From Skeletonema tropicum (lineage: Eukaryota; Bacillariophyta; Thalassiosirophyceae; Thalassiosirales; Thalassiosiraceae), in assembly GCA_037178625.1 (NCBI GenBank), contig CM074140.1:1984001-2048000 (forward strand): a DNA stretch of 64,000 nucleotides, read 5' to 3'. Positions within the stretch are counted from its first letter, which is position 1. Each line of letters begins with the position of its first letter. A program made the translations under genes and the position numbers. The notes under the pieces were generated by a model that saw nothing but the letters and a program-made list of their open reading frames with translations, was not told where the DNA came from and made no database searches. Positions 39,401-48,595 of this stretch are shown here, in pieces.

Positions 39401-42400
39401 GCAAAATCTTTCATAAAAGACATTCGCCCCTGATGATATCCCAAAACATTACTCCACCCTCTAGCGTAAAGAAAGTAATTTGGACCTGTCGTCAAGATTG
39501 GTATCTCTTCAAACTCTTCAAGATGCTTCACAAACTCCATCGTGGTGACTCCGAGCTCCAAGTCTTGAGTAACAGATGTATCTCTCAACGTCTGGTGATT
39601 ATCATCCACTTTGATTATCAAATCCGAACTCTTGCCTAGTAACGAATACTTCAAGACTGTATTATCGTCTGGTTTGGCTATGATAGCTTCGCTTCCAATC
39701 ATTGTCCCATCTTTAGAGAGTGCAAAACCTATCCAACCCAAGCTTTTCACTTGCAGCCGAGCACAAAAGATGCCATTGCGAGCTTCTACTGACGATGGCC
39801 GAACAACCTCGTAAAATAGTGAAGCAAATACATCAATCTCGATCGATCGCGTCAAAGTCTGAGGGCAAAATAGATCAGGCCATAACGCATCATTGACAAA
39901 GCCTGAATCGGTTCCATTCTCGTACATGATTGGCATAGCATCAAAAGTCGGCAACGTCTCATTACCGACTGATGTGTCTATTGTATCGAAATCTTCATAC
40001 GTTGAGTTTGTTGTCATGGTCTCGTTGTGATCACTGAGGTAATGTCCAGACGTAATGTTAGTGGGGGTTGTTTCATTGCCCCCTATCGTTGTATCCATGG
40101 AAGGCGTTTCTGTTACATTAATATCATCATGAACTCCATCTGTATAATTTGCTACAATTGTTTCGCTGCTGGTGAATGTTGCATTCCCTTCATCGATATC
40201 TACTTCTGTGTCAACGTCACCGATTGTTGCGTTCGTAGAAGTAGTCTCATCAATAGTATCGGATGCAGTGGCAGATGCTGCACAACACAACACCTCAGCC
40301 TGCAACACTGTCAAACAAGTGCTACTTTCGCTATCTTCTTCAGATACCGCCTCTTTTAATTGAGTGCAGGTGTAACCATTAGTAGACACCACCTTTAATG
40401 GGTCAGGCATACCGTCTTTGCAGAATTGACAGGTATCGGAAGTTGCTGTATTGCCGTCGGTTGTTGTGCTTGAATCGATGGGGTCAGTCTCATTTGCTGA
40501 GATGACATCAACAGGTGTTGTGCTGTTGATGGAGGAAGTTTCGTTAGCCCCATAATAATCCACCGCGGGAGTTATGACGGTTACTTTTGGCTCAGAAAAA
40601 TCACCCAATTCTACGCCACTAAGGTACTCCACACTTCCTCCGCTTGAAGATAATACTTCAACTTCAAGTATAGATGCGAACGCACCCGAATCAACTGATG
40701 ATAATATCTCATTTGTTGTCCTTGAATATACATCACTTGCAACTATGTCTGCGTTTGTACAATCTGCTGAGTCGCAATCAGACAGGACGACAAGTTCATA
40801 CTCAACTAACGTGCCAAATTGCAACCGACGACGGATAAAACGACGGCGCGATAGCAATGAATCAACCGGCGCTCCATTAATTGAAATAATTTCAACGTAA
40901 ACAAGCTCATCTGAGGGTTGTAAAGATGAAGATACTGCAGAACGGATCGACTTCTTCAGTGCGTCAAGGAACACGATCAAGTCGGCCTCTGTTTCTTGAG
41001 GTACCGGTTCACTAAATGTCAATAAACCACTGATGTCTGTTTGAACTGATGGCACACTAGCAGCAATGGGTGGATTGGTAGGAATTAAGACTGGCGCTGC
41101 GGTAGTGGGACCACTTGTAGGCGATGCGAAAGGAGCAGATGAGGGAGTTCCAGTAGGCTGCAGTGTCGTTTTAGCAGCCGTGGGTTCTTCAGTGGGTTCG
41201 ACCGTCATTTCAGCAGCCGTGGGGGTTGCAGTAGGCGGTTTTGTAACGCTCACTGGCGCAAGGGAAATGAATTCCGGAGTAGTAGGTGAATCTGAAGGAG
41301 GTGGAGTGGGTTCGATTTCTGCAGGAATAATCATTTCCGGCGAAACAGAAGTGGGCGCAGATTCTGGAGAACTCGTTGGAGAAGTTGAGCCAGTAGTTGC
41401 GTTGGATATGTCTCCTTCGGCAGGAAACGTAGGCTCAAAACCAACGAGGTCATCTGTTGAATTCTCTGTCATTCCAAACGTAGAATCTGCGCTGGAAGAG
41501 TTTCCAGATTTATTGGGCGTAAAGCTGGTTTCAGGCCTCTCAATAGGCTTCACTTTTTGGGCTTCGACGCCTCCATCCTTTCCATCACCACTGCCACGCG
41601 TCCCTTTCGGACCTAGAACAATAGACCACACACTGATTCCAATCAGGGCGCAAAATATTAGCACAATGGCCAGCAATGTAATCTTGCGCCTCTTCGTTCG
41701 TTTCCCACCAAGAACTTTTTCCACACAGCCTCCACATCGACTCGTCTTATGACCGACAATACTCCTTGAACGTTCCTCCTCTAGTAATTCCTGCATACTC
41801 GCGTAGTGTTCTCCCGAGACATCTCCCGAGTGGACCGAGCTTTGAGAACCCCCACTAAACGGGCGATATGCACGGGGTTGTTCATATGACCCTTGTGATG
41901 CTTGATCATTGACACTATCATCATCAAATGGACTTCGTCCGGTATTATGGAATGGGCTTCCGTAATCTTCGACAGTTTCTCCCCGGTTATCATCTTCTTC
42001 ATCATCTGGCATTACTTCCATGAACTTATCTCGTGTAGTCTTTCGATTACTACCGTCTACAGCCGTATTAGCTACTTGCTGGGTGGCTCCCGAACTTGTA
42101 GTTTGAACAGATGCCACCAAGTTGGCAGGGCGGGCCGTTTTCGATGGACCGTCATCATCAGCATCAAAGGATTCTCCAATTCCTCCTCCTTCACTCGTAC
42201 GTCCAGACCTATTCGACTTGGAGGACCTACCCGACCTATCAAGTCTGGCAGGTAGAAACTCTCGTTCTTCGGGGGAGGAGCCACGATCATCCATCGAGTC
42301 ATCCAGAAATGGATTCGTACTAATCCCGCCATTGTTATTATTTTCACCCTCCTCTTCGTCATAATAGTCATCATCCTCATCACTATGGTCCTTATCAAAT

Positions 42401-42795
42401 GGCCCAGCACGGTTATGACGGGGAGATGCCCCCTGCGCCGCGTCTTGTCCAGGAGGTTGCATAATATGCATACTACCACTTTCTAAGCCTTCTTCAATTC
42501 CAGATAAATTACGGTGAATGACTCGCCTACCCTGTTTTGTCGCACTGTCAAAACTAATATCCAAATTGTTATTGGAATCGTTGGATGAACTTTTAAGAAG
42601 AGACTCGCTCGAAAATATATGAGACGAATCGTTCGATGATTGCACAGACAGGCCAAATAGACGTGCTGATTCAGTTTGATAGCCCTGCAAATTGTTACGG
42701 AGGGGGTATGCGCCGCCCTGTTTTCGTTCTTTTTCTTCTCGGGCAATTCTGCGAGATTGTCGTCGTTGTGCTCTCTCCTCTGGTGTTAATGGCAT
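36403..42795 (-). CDS. Giant adhesin-like membrane protein with two DOMON domains and FG-GAP-like repeats, 2130 aa
   Basis: Single exon. Residues 1-370 are a charged, disordered cytosolic part. One membrane segment lies at about 372-395 (ITLLAIVLIFCALIGISVWS). A Pro/Thr/Ser-rich stem follows to about 580, then a folded domain at about 583-745 (SGLLTFSEPVPQETEADLIV). A Cys-rich motif (CxFCxxGMPxPxKVV, 15-25 residues, then C and CC) occurs three times, near 785, 1195 and 1305. Two DOMON domains (about 975-1125 and 1458-1608; DLFCPQTLTRSIEIDV to GYHQGRMSF) are of the type that binds haem or sugar. The C-terminus (1730-2130) holds FG-GAP/integrin-like propeller repeats (AAQFGFSVAMSSNGNIMAVG). N-glycosylation sequons are very dense outside the membrane. 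A type II orientation with a large extracellular part is inferred; a role in adhesion or cell-wall assembly is plausible. Confidence 0.88.
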   Translation of the reverse strand: MPLTPEERAQRRQSRRIAREEKERKQGGAYPLRNNLQGYQTESARLFGLSVQSSNDSSHIFSSESLLKSSSNDSNNNLDISFDSATKQGRRVIHRNLSGIEEGLESGSMHIMQPPGQDAAQGASPRHNRAGPFDKDHSDEDDDYYDEEEGENNNNGGISTNPFLDDSMDDRGSSPEEREFLPARLDRSGRSSKSNRSGRTSEGGGIGESFDADDDGPSKTARPANLVASVQTTSSGATQQVANTAVDGSNRKTTRDKFMEVMPDDEEDDNRGETVEDYGSPFHNTGRSPFDDDSVNDQASQGSYEQPRAYRPFSGGSQSSVHSGDVSGEHYASMQELLEEERSRSIVGHKTSRCGGCVEKVLGGKRTKRRKITLLAIVLIFCALIGISVWSIVLGPKGTRGSGDGKDGGVEAQKVKPIERPETSFTPNKSGNSSSADSTFGMTENSTDDLVGFEPTFPAEGDISNATTGSTSPTSSPESAPTSVSPEMIIPAEIEPTPPPSDSPTTPEFISLAPVSVTKPPTATPTAAEMTVEPTEEPTAAKTTLQPTGTPSSAPFASPTSGPTTAAPVLIPTNPPIAASVPSVQTDISGLLTFSEPVPQETEADLIVFLDALKKSIRSAVSSSLQPSDELVYVEIISINGAPVDSLLSRRRFIRRRLQFGTLVEYELVVLSDCDSADCTNADIVASDVYSRTTNEILSSVDSGAFASILEVEVLSSSGGSVEYLSGVELGDFSEPKVTVITPAVDYYGANETSSINSTTPVDVISANETDPIDSSTTTDGNTATSDTCQFCKDGMPDPLKVVSTNGYTCTQLKEAVSEEDSESSTCLTVLQAEVLCCAASATASDTIDETTSTNATIGDVDTEVDIDEGNATFTSSETIVANYTDGVHDDINVTETPSMDTTIGGNETTPTNITSGHYLSDHNETMTTNSTYEDFDTIDTSVGNETLPTFDAMPIMYENGTDSGFVNDALWPDLFCPQTLTRSIEIDVFASLFYEVVRPSSVEARNGIFCARLQVKSLGWIGFALSKDGTMIGSEAIIAKPDDNTVLKYSLLGKSSDLIIKVDDNHQTLRDTSVTQDLELGVTTMEFVKHLEEFEEIPILTTGPNYFLYARGWSNVLGYHQGRMSFMKDFAEDVVAVVDDTVSVDLSDNNEPISSNFTADSGDALTPSNVTDVEDGFDDVDGANSTVSTSDSPVSICNFCDNGMPEPFKVVSDSGLTCNQIKEAVADKDSDSNTCIAVKQGEGLCCELSSIVSDTIGETSSTNVTMDSNETTTNTTSEDSVVDTVVSPTNSTLVGNETAVITNSTSTCKFCEDGMPDPLKVVSTNGYTCTQLKETVSDEDSESSTCLTVMQAEVLCCVVSTIVTNYTDEDLGDINVTETPSMDTTIGGNETTPTNITSGHYLSDHNETMTTNSTYEDFDTIDTSVGNETLPTFDAMPIMYENGTDSGFVNDALWPDLFCPQTLTRSIEIDVFASLFYEVVRPSSVEARNGIFCARLQVKSLGWIGFALSKDGTMIGSEAIIAKPDDNTVLKYSLLGKSSDLIIKVDDNHQTLRDTSVTQDLELGVTTMEFVKHLEEFEEIPILTTGPNYFLYARGWSNVLGYHQGRMSFMKDFAEDVVAVVDDTVSVDLSDNNETIPTNFASDSFDFNIGTVVVGNETLVIFDDMPVIYANGTDSGFDNDTLYSDDNSTLDDNDETPTFNNVASNPGDMNSILDGSNGSVADANDVPDLSAILDALSLPYTLSQELGGTSAAAQFGFSVAMSSNGNIMAVGAKNMNEAVLGEGVGAVLLYSMETSPPTLLQTVINEYPNGEFGNSIGLSNDGSRLVVGARSEEDQAGVVRVYGRDSFGQWTMLGMPINGLSSGERAGWSVSISGDGSSVAVGAPKGGGSASGSVVTYRFENGSSWEPYGNVLEGVSKEAFGYTATLSYDGQLVAVGSPKAMSPEGASNAGKVSVFYMYGTEWLPLPAKEIHGISANDIDGTSVALSQDGSILVVGGKGRDNDDGVSNVGHCRIYKFGTEWELLHSMEGQTENERLGSSVAVTKNGNVVACGGNGAMYDGVGIGVVRVWNRETSQSSTVWPRTIDGGALFGSALSLKEDGKILAVGAPERISMTSGSKAGAVDVYRDFII
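37895..38677. repeat. 783-bp internal duplication, unit A
   Basis: Appears identical to 39344-40126 (offset 1449 bp) over all lines I compared; the first differences are at 37894/39343 and 38678/40127. It encodes a DOMON domain and part of its Asn/Thr linker. No silent differences were seen, pointing to very recent duplication, gene conversion or an assembly artefact. Confidence 0.92.
39344..40126. repeat. 783-bp internal duplication, unit B
   Basis: Partner of 37895-38677. The sequence between the units, 38678-39343, carries two Cys-rich motifs that differ from each other, so only the DOMON unit is homogenised. Confidence 0.92.
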
Positions 42796-43718
42796 GGAAT
42801 GTCACTTCGTAGCGGCTGTCGGTTTTCATATATGGGTGCAGAAAAGTTTGTTAGAACATCAGTTGTGCCAAAGTCTTTTTTGATCGAAAAGCCCTGCGCT
42901 CACAAAAGTGACGGAGCAGACGTCGCCGTCAATACACCAACCTCAGGCGGGAACTCTACCACGCCCATCATCATCAAGCCTGCCTACTCACTTCTACAGC
43001 CGCAGCTACTGCAATTCTAAGTTGGGAGGAGTTTAGAGTAGGACACGTTGTTTCTTGCTTTGTGTGTTTCAAAATGGCAATGTTGTCAAGGTCAGTCAAG
43101 GTCGCAGGGGCGCATTAGCTCCCGTTTTCCTACCAGCATTTGTGTGTGCAACTCCACCGAAACTCCGCGTGGTCGGTCGTTGATCGAGAATCGAGACGGC
43201 GGCCGCTCTTTTTGGTGAGAGTTTTCTTGCAAGAACGTGGGGTCTTTTGTCCTTTTGGGTCACTAGTCACTAAGCGTTAGAATGGCCCACAGGCCCATGG
43301 TACGAGATAGTGATACACACGGGATGAAATGAGAACCAAATCCAATACCGTACGACAGCGGGACGAGAAATACAAGATTGAAGAAGAAGCAAGAGCCAGA
43401 AGCATGAGAATAAGTACAGGAGAGATGAGAAAAAAATGAGAACACATCTGCCTTGCCCCAGCTATTTATTTACCCTTGCCCCAGCTTGCCGTGCCGCATC
43501 TGTTGGGAAGATCTTTGCTGCTTGCCTCCTGGCAGCCTCCTGGCTCCTATCCTGGCTCCTGGTTGTTAGAACATGCCGCTTGTGCACGACATAAGTAGTA
43601 GTAGTCGTGTAACAACTCTGCATCTTGCAAGACTGCTTGAGATCTGGAGCGTGATCATCGGAATCATCACATATTTCTCAATACTCATAAAATTTAAACA
43701 ACGATAACACAAAATACA
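42796..43718. other. Intergenic promoter region between divergent genes
   Basis: Separates divergent starts at 42795 (minus) and 43719 (plus). GC-richer than the other spacers; contains short repeats such as TTTATTTACCCTTGCCCCAG and TCCTGGCTCCT. No ORF with support, no TATA box I would defend. Confidence 0.5.
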
Positions 43719-44231
43719 ATGGACACCTTCAAGAAACAAGAGGTTCTCAAACCCTACTTTGAAAAATCCTACGGCTGCGCAGTATTCGCATCAGTTGCCA
43801 AGGGCGGACTCTTCTTCGTAGGCGGCGCCTACGGAAAGGGAAGTGTCTACAAGCTGCCTACAGAAGAAATTGTTGGAAGCGTTGAGTTGATTCAGGCAAG
43901 TGGAGGATGGGTTATGGGTGGTGAGGTTTATCAAGAAATCATCTTTTTTGAAACTGAGACTGACTTTACAAGATTCACTAATGGGAATTTGGAGTTTGGT
44001 GCCGATGCCAAGGTTGTGGCGTTGACTGCTGCGGCTTCGGCAAAGGCTACGACTATGGGAAATCAAGGGATCCAAATGGGTGCGACTGCTGAGGATACTA
44101 AGATTCAGGGTTCTGGCAAAGATGCTACTCCCGAATATTTCAAGGGAATGAAGGTGTTCACACTTACGTTGGGAGGATTGATGTATCAAGCTACAATTAG
44201 TGGCCAAAAATTCAACGTCAAAATGAGCTAA
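43719..44231 (+). CDS. SYLF/Ysc84 (DUF500) lipid-binding domain protein, 170 aa
   Basis: The whole protein is one SYLF domain: VLKPYFEKSYGCAVFASVAKGG near the N-terminus, FVGGAYGKGSVYKLPTEEIV, ELIQASGGWVMGGEVYQEII, then FGADAKVVALTAAASAKATT and the closing VFTLTLGGLMYQATISGQKF. In yeast Ysc84 and mammalian SH3YL1 this domain binds phosphoinositides and actin; in bacteria stand-alone forms are common. No SH3 or FYVE domain is attached. The start codon is in AATACAATGG. A cytosolic, membrane-associated role is inferred. Confidence 0.9.
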   Translation: MDTFKKQEVLKPYFEKSYGCAVFASVAKGGLFFVGGAYGKGSVYKLPTEEIVGSVELIQASGGWVMGGEVYQEIIFFETETDFTRFTNGNLEFGADAKVVALTAAASAKATTMGNQGIQMGATAEDTKIQGSGKDATPEYFKGMKVFTLTLGGLMYQATISGQKFNVKMS

Positions 44232-44333
44232 ATCGTTGCTCTACTCTTAGTCCTAATCTTATTGTAAAAGTGTCTGTGCAATCAATTCCAATTATATTCC
44301 TCTTCGTATGATGTAGAACTACATAGTATGATT

Positions 44334-45254
44334 TCATACGCTGCCGTAACGATCGAAATTCTTTGGCTTGGCAGTAATTGATTTGACATAAGTTCCAGAA
44401 TACTCTGTCGAGCTTGCCCGGCAAATAGTACAATCGATATGTGTCCCATACAATATCTGGCCAATCTCTTTCTTACACACAAACTTGTTATCCATGCAGA
44501 AAGCAAATGCAATAAGAGACGATATTATCCCAAAAGTAAATTCTAGAAAGTGTGCCGGAACTTCACCAATCATGTCCCCATCCTCTGTTCGTCCCATTCC
44601 ATTATACATTGCCAATTGTACGCAGGCCACAACGCTTGCGATTACTGCCATGATGGCATTGGCCCCCTCAAATTGACAGAGTGACCATAAGAGGACCAAA
44701 TCGATGAAACTCATTGTCAATTCATTCAAGTACTCTATCTGATGAGATATGATTTCAAAGTATTCTGTATTGAGTGACATCAACATTGCAGGCATAGACG
44801 AAGCAACAATGTTGAAGAATAATATTAGCCTCAATGTCATTGGACTGTTGTAGATGTTCAATATAGACTTGGGTGTGGATGTTAAACTGATGCAAGTGAC
44901 GATTGCAAAGCAAAACGTTGCCCAAAATTCAAGTAGATGAAACGCCTTTTCGGAGATTGGTGGATCCTCTTGGTTCTGCGAATTGACATAGTTAACTACA
45001 ATCAAGGCAATGTTGATACCGCAGTACACAAGGCATGCTATGGCAAGGGTGAAATTTGTTCTTTCGAGTTGTCTCATTTCGTTGAGCCTGTACACTAACA
45101 AGACATTCTGCGAAGAATTCAGTATTTTTTGTTGTTGTTGTCCTAGTTCTAAAGAATCGTCTTGGTAGGATTGATATCCGTTGAAGACTCTGCCGATATT
45201 ATTATCAACGACATCTTCCTCGTTGACTACTGTGCAGCGATTGTTGCCGACCAT
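44334..45254 (-). CDS. Multi-pass membrane protein of unknown function, 306 aa
   Basis: An N-terminal polar segment of about 65 residues is followed by seven or so hydrophobic segments: FTLAIACLVYCGINIALIVV, LLEFWATFCFAIVTCISL, LRLILFFNIVASSMPAMLM, MSFIDLVLLWSLCQF, NAIMAVIASVVACVQLAMY, LEFTFGIISSLIAFAFCM. A Cys-bearing tail follows (FVCKKEIG, THIDCTICRASS). The layout is receptor- or transporter-like, but I recognise no family signature. The region 45255-45689 upstream has no gene. Confidence 0.8.
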   Translation of the reverse strand: MVGNNRCTVVNEEDVVDNNIGRVFNGYQSYQDDSLELGQQQQKILNSSQNVLLVYRLNEMRQLERTNFTLAIACLVYCGINIALIVVNYVNSQNQEDPPISEKAFHLLEFWATFCFAIVTCISLTSTPKSILNIYNSPMTLRLILFFNIVASSMPAMLMSLNTEYFEIISHQIEYLNELTMSFIDLVLLWSLCQFEGANAIMAVIASVVACVQLAMYNGMGRTEDGDMIGEVPAHFLEFTFGIISSLIAFAFCMDNKFVCKKEIGQILYGTHIDCTICRASSTEYSGTYVKSITAKPKNFDRYGSV

Positions 45255-45969
45255 GATGCTCCTTTACATTGATTGCAAAACTGAAGTGTACTGCAATTGT
45301 CGATCTCTCAAACCGCCGTGATGATAACAGATCAGGTAGTAATTTCTTGACGGAATCAATTTATCGTGTAGGAGTCAGCAGTGCAGCATATCATTGGCGT
45401 CCAACCAATGCAACAGCGGGGATATTGACGATGAGAAGCGGAAGATAGAAATCAACTGTATTGCATTGATTGCAGGGAAAAAATGAAACTTTGTGAGGAA
45501 GCGTGAAGCGTGGGCGTGTTCTTTGTCTTCATTCTCCGCTGGATTTCACTTGGGGAGCCCTCGTAAGTTTTGAATGACGATCTTTATACTTATTCCTACT
45601 ATCAGCGTCGGACGACGCCCCCTTTATTAATCCTAGCCCCCCAAATCACCTACGCATTATTTCCACCACAAAAAATATTAGAACACTAAGGCCGATCCTT
45701 ACGGTGAGTCAAAAATATTTTTGTACTCTAGCTACAAGTACAAAATTACTAGGTGCCAATTTTTGAGCCTAACGGTGTTGTGTAGATTTTTTTCTGGATT
45801 TGTTCCACGTCGCACGCGCCAAGACCTCCGACGCCTTCTTCTTCTATATATGTATTTAATATTTACCTCGCCTCGCTCGGCTGCAGCCACTTCCATCTTG
45901 TGCAACTACAATAGTACACCCTCCGCCACCACCATGTCTTAAGCAGCTGCAGCCGATCTGCTTGGTCAG

Positions 45970-47317
45970 ATGAGGGACGATGCAATGTCCATTAATGACT
46001 GTTTTGATGCCAGTGGATATATCAGCACAGATAGATTTTTGCACATGGTGATGGATGAAGACGAAGACGATCTGCTCAACATGGTTGATGACAGCAACGA
46101 CGAACGTTGCAATGACGATGACGTAAATCCTCGTGAAAAGAAACGCCGGAAAAAGAGAATTATTTTAGCAAGGAGGAATGAGGATGGAATTCTTGAGGCT
46201 ATTCCACCACAACAGTCTTTATGGTGGCACATGTATGTCGACTGCCCCCAGCGGCATGACAGTAGATTCCTCAAAAAGTTTCGCCGCCGGTTCCGCCTCC
46301 CCTACCAAGAATTCGAGTGGTTCGTAGAAGAAGCAAAGCGGGAGAATTGGTTTCCAAGGTGGATGGGGAAAGATGCAACCGGGAAAGAGTCTTCTCCTCT
46401 TGAATTATTAATTCTTGGAGCATTCCGCTATCTTGGCCGAGGCCTTACATTTGATGACTTAGAGGAGTCAACTGCTATTTCAGAAGAGGTCCATCGTAAC
46501 TTTTTACACAAATTCATTGAGGTCGGGAGCACTATTCTTTATGAGAAGTGGGTGAAGGCTCCACAGAGTGAGGAAGAGGTAAAAGAACATATGTATGAGT
46601 TTCTGCTGGCTGGATTGCCTGGTGCGTTTGGCTCCACGGATGCAACTCACATTGTTCACGAATTGTGCAGATGGAATAAAAAACGAGCTCACATTGGATT
46701 TAAGTCCAAGCACGCTACACGAACATACAATTTGACCGCAAATCACCGCAGACGAATCCTCGCTAGCACCCCTGGTAATCCCGGCTCATTCAATGATAAG
46801 ACGTTGATTCTTTCCTTTTCCTACCTCAGAGTGCACTTTTGGAATATTAAAGGGACGGTGGAGAATTTTGAAATCCGGTGTCCTCCTTCACTCCACTGAG
46901 TCCGTCGATAGAGTTTGGCTCACATGTTGTGCCCTGCACAATTGGCTTCTAGAAGTCGATGGGTTGGACCAGCCGTGGGATGGAGTGAATGCCACAACCA
47001 GCGAATGGGAAGGTGATTTAGGACAATTAGATGACACCGATGTGCCATTGGCACTCCGCCGTATCATGTCTCCTGCAGAGATTCGTGGCTATGATTCATC
47101 TACAGTTGGTGGAAGGTCTACCAATGATACCATCATGGCTGATGACCCCACGGAGAACGATATCCCGACAGATGACGATGATGCTAGTGAAGAAATCCGT
47201 GAAGTTCGACGCTTGAGTTTAGACTATTTTCGCTCAAAGTTAGTAGAGCACTTCAATATCAAATTCGACAGGAACGAAATCATCTGGCCTCGACGAAGAG
47301 GCCAGATGCCTAATTAG
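45970..47317 (+). pseudogene. PIF/Harbinger transposase with internal deletion and frameshift
   Basis: Part 1 (45970-46899) has an acidic N-terminus, RFRLPYQEFEWFVEEAKREN (HTH/DDE_Tnp_4 entry), and the first catalytic Asp in GAFGSTDATHI, then PGSFNDKTLI. Part 2, one frame over from about 46830, has SECTFGILKGRWRILKSG (third catalytic residue) and CCALHNWLL, ending at 47317. The 50-70 residues usually lying between these motifs, which contain the second catalytic Asp, are missing. The joint at TTTCCTTTTCCTACCTCAG could be a splice acceptor, but no intron can supply the missing block. I therefore call it inactive. Confidence 0.85.
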
Positions 47318-47364
47318 ATCAATAAATTGTAACATTTTTCATATCAATAGGTGCAATTAAGTAT

Positions 47365-48189
47365 TTAGTTTGGTGTATTATTATCGCTTGCATTAATCAT
47401 TTCAACATCATCTTCATCCTCCTCCTCATTTGATCGATGTGCAACTAAGATGGCGTTGCTTGGGTGATTTCCCACTAGCCAGAATAAGAACCAACCGTTC
47501 GGGAACCAGGATGTAGCGTATGGCGTTCCATTAGCCTCGTCCAATTCATCGACTCCACCACTGCGACCATAGTATAGGTCAAAGTTCTTCATTCGAAAGA
47601 ATAAGAAATGAATTAGGTCAGAGTCGTTCGTACCTGAAGCAAACTGATAACGACCATCAGTGGGACCAGCCACAATACCAGCCTGTACAGCATCAGACAT
47701 GCAGGTCTGTATTTTTAATGCTTCAGCAATCTCAAACCTGGCAAACTTGAACAACGACGCTCCCCCGATAGTGGAATTTGGATTTGTTTTGGCAGATCGT
47801 GCGAGGACATCCATTGTGAGGTTGTCACCATAAATAAGAGGAGAGTTGCCACGGCGGAAATTTTCATGTAGCACAGTTTCCCAACCTGATTCAGATGACA
47901 GGCCGGTGTTATGTACATCTGCCTTCTTCTGTAATACCTTGTAATGATTTTTTCCCTTGATGAAGTCTTCAATTTGTGATGACACGTTAGCATCACCATG
48001 GAAACGTTTCTTCAATTCTTTTTCTAGAGTACTTCTGTTGTAGGTTGTTCCTCGGCAGGAATGCAAAGCAAAGGCAGCACATAACCGCTGTATTTCCTTA
48101 TGACTGCGACTGTCGATTTCAGCTGATGTGCTCTTCTTTGGTGGTGGCGGTGGTGCCGGTGCCGGGTGCAGGCCCGGCTGATACTGCAC
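47365..48189 (-). pseudogene. Harbinger partner ORF, 5' end damaged
   Basis: A 274-codon frame (SRSHKEIQRLCAAFALHSC; GESG-like SSESGWETVLHENF; FPNGWFLFWLVGNHPSN; acidic C-terminus). It lacks an ATG: the first ATG (MASSAVSAGPAPG, near 48203) is in another frame and would need one indel to join. In PIF/Harbinger elements the second ORF is a DNA-binding helper of the transposase; I see no clear Myb/SANT helices here, so the role is inferred from position. The two stops converge 47 bp apart. Confidence 0.65.
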
Positions 48190-48595
48190 TTGATGCCATA
48201 CTCAATAGCAGCAATAAAAACTAGTTGAAGGAAATGTGGTGATGATGGCGAGGCAACTCAATTGATTGTGCAGCCGTAATTTAAATTGATGTCATTGGCA
48301 GTAAAGAAATGGAATGAGAAGACGTCGGTTCATCTCGATCAACTGTATTATCATCTGTACAATTTATGTACTTGGAATCCAACTAGACAGTTTTCTGGCC
48401 TCTTTTTCCCTTTTGTGTAGTTGGGTTGAGGACTAGACAAAAAAAAGGGGCCCGTAAGGGTCAAAATTTTCTGATATTTTATTTTCTACTTCAAGTAAAT
48501 TGTCATGTGTGACAGACCGTAAGGATCGGCCTAACTCCCTCTCCTTATCACCCCTCTAGCTATCTCTAGAGCCCTTGCTCTCAGAAAAAAACACC

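Larger units (their letters stand above)
45690..48531. mobile_element. PIF/Harbinger DNA transposon, 2842 bp, with TIRs and 3-bp TSD
   Basis: The ends carry GGCCGATCCTTACGGT (45690-45705) and its inverse (48516-48531); similarity goes on after a gap with GTCA. Flanks are TAA at 45687-45689 and TAA at 48532-48534, the 3-bp TWA-type duplication of PIF/Harbinger. It carries two converging genes, transposase and partner ORF, as typical of the superfamily. Both show damage, so it is complete in structure but probably immobile by itself. Its right end lies 64 bp upstream of the SDR start codon at 48596. Confidence 0.94.
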
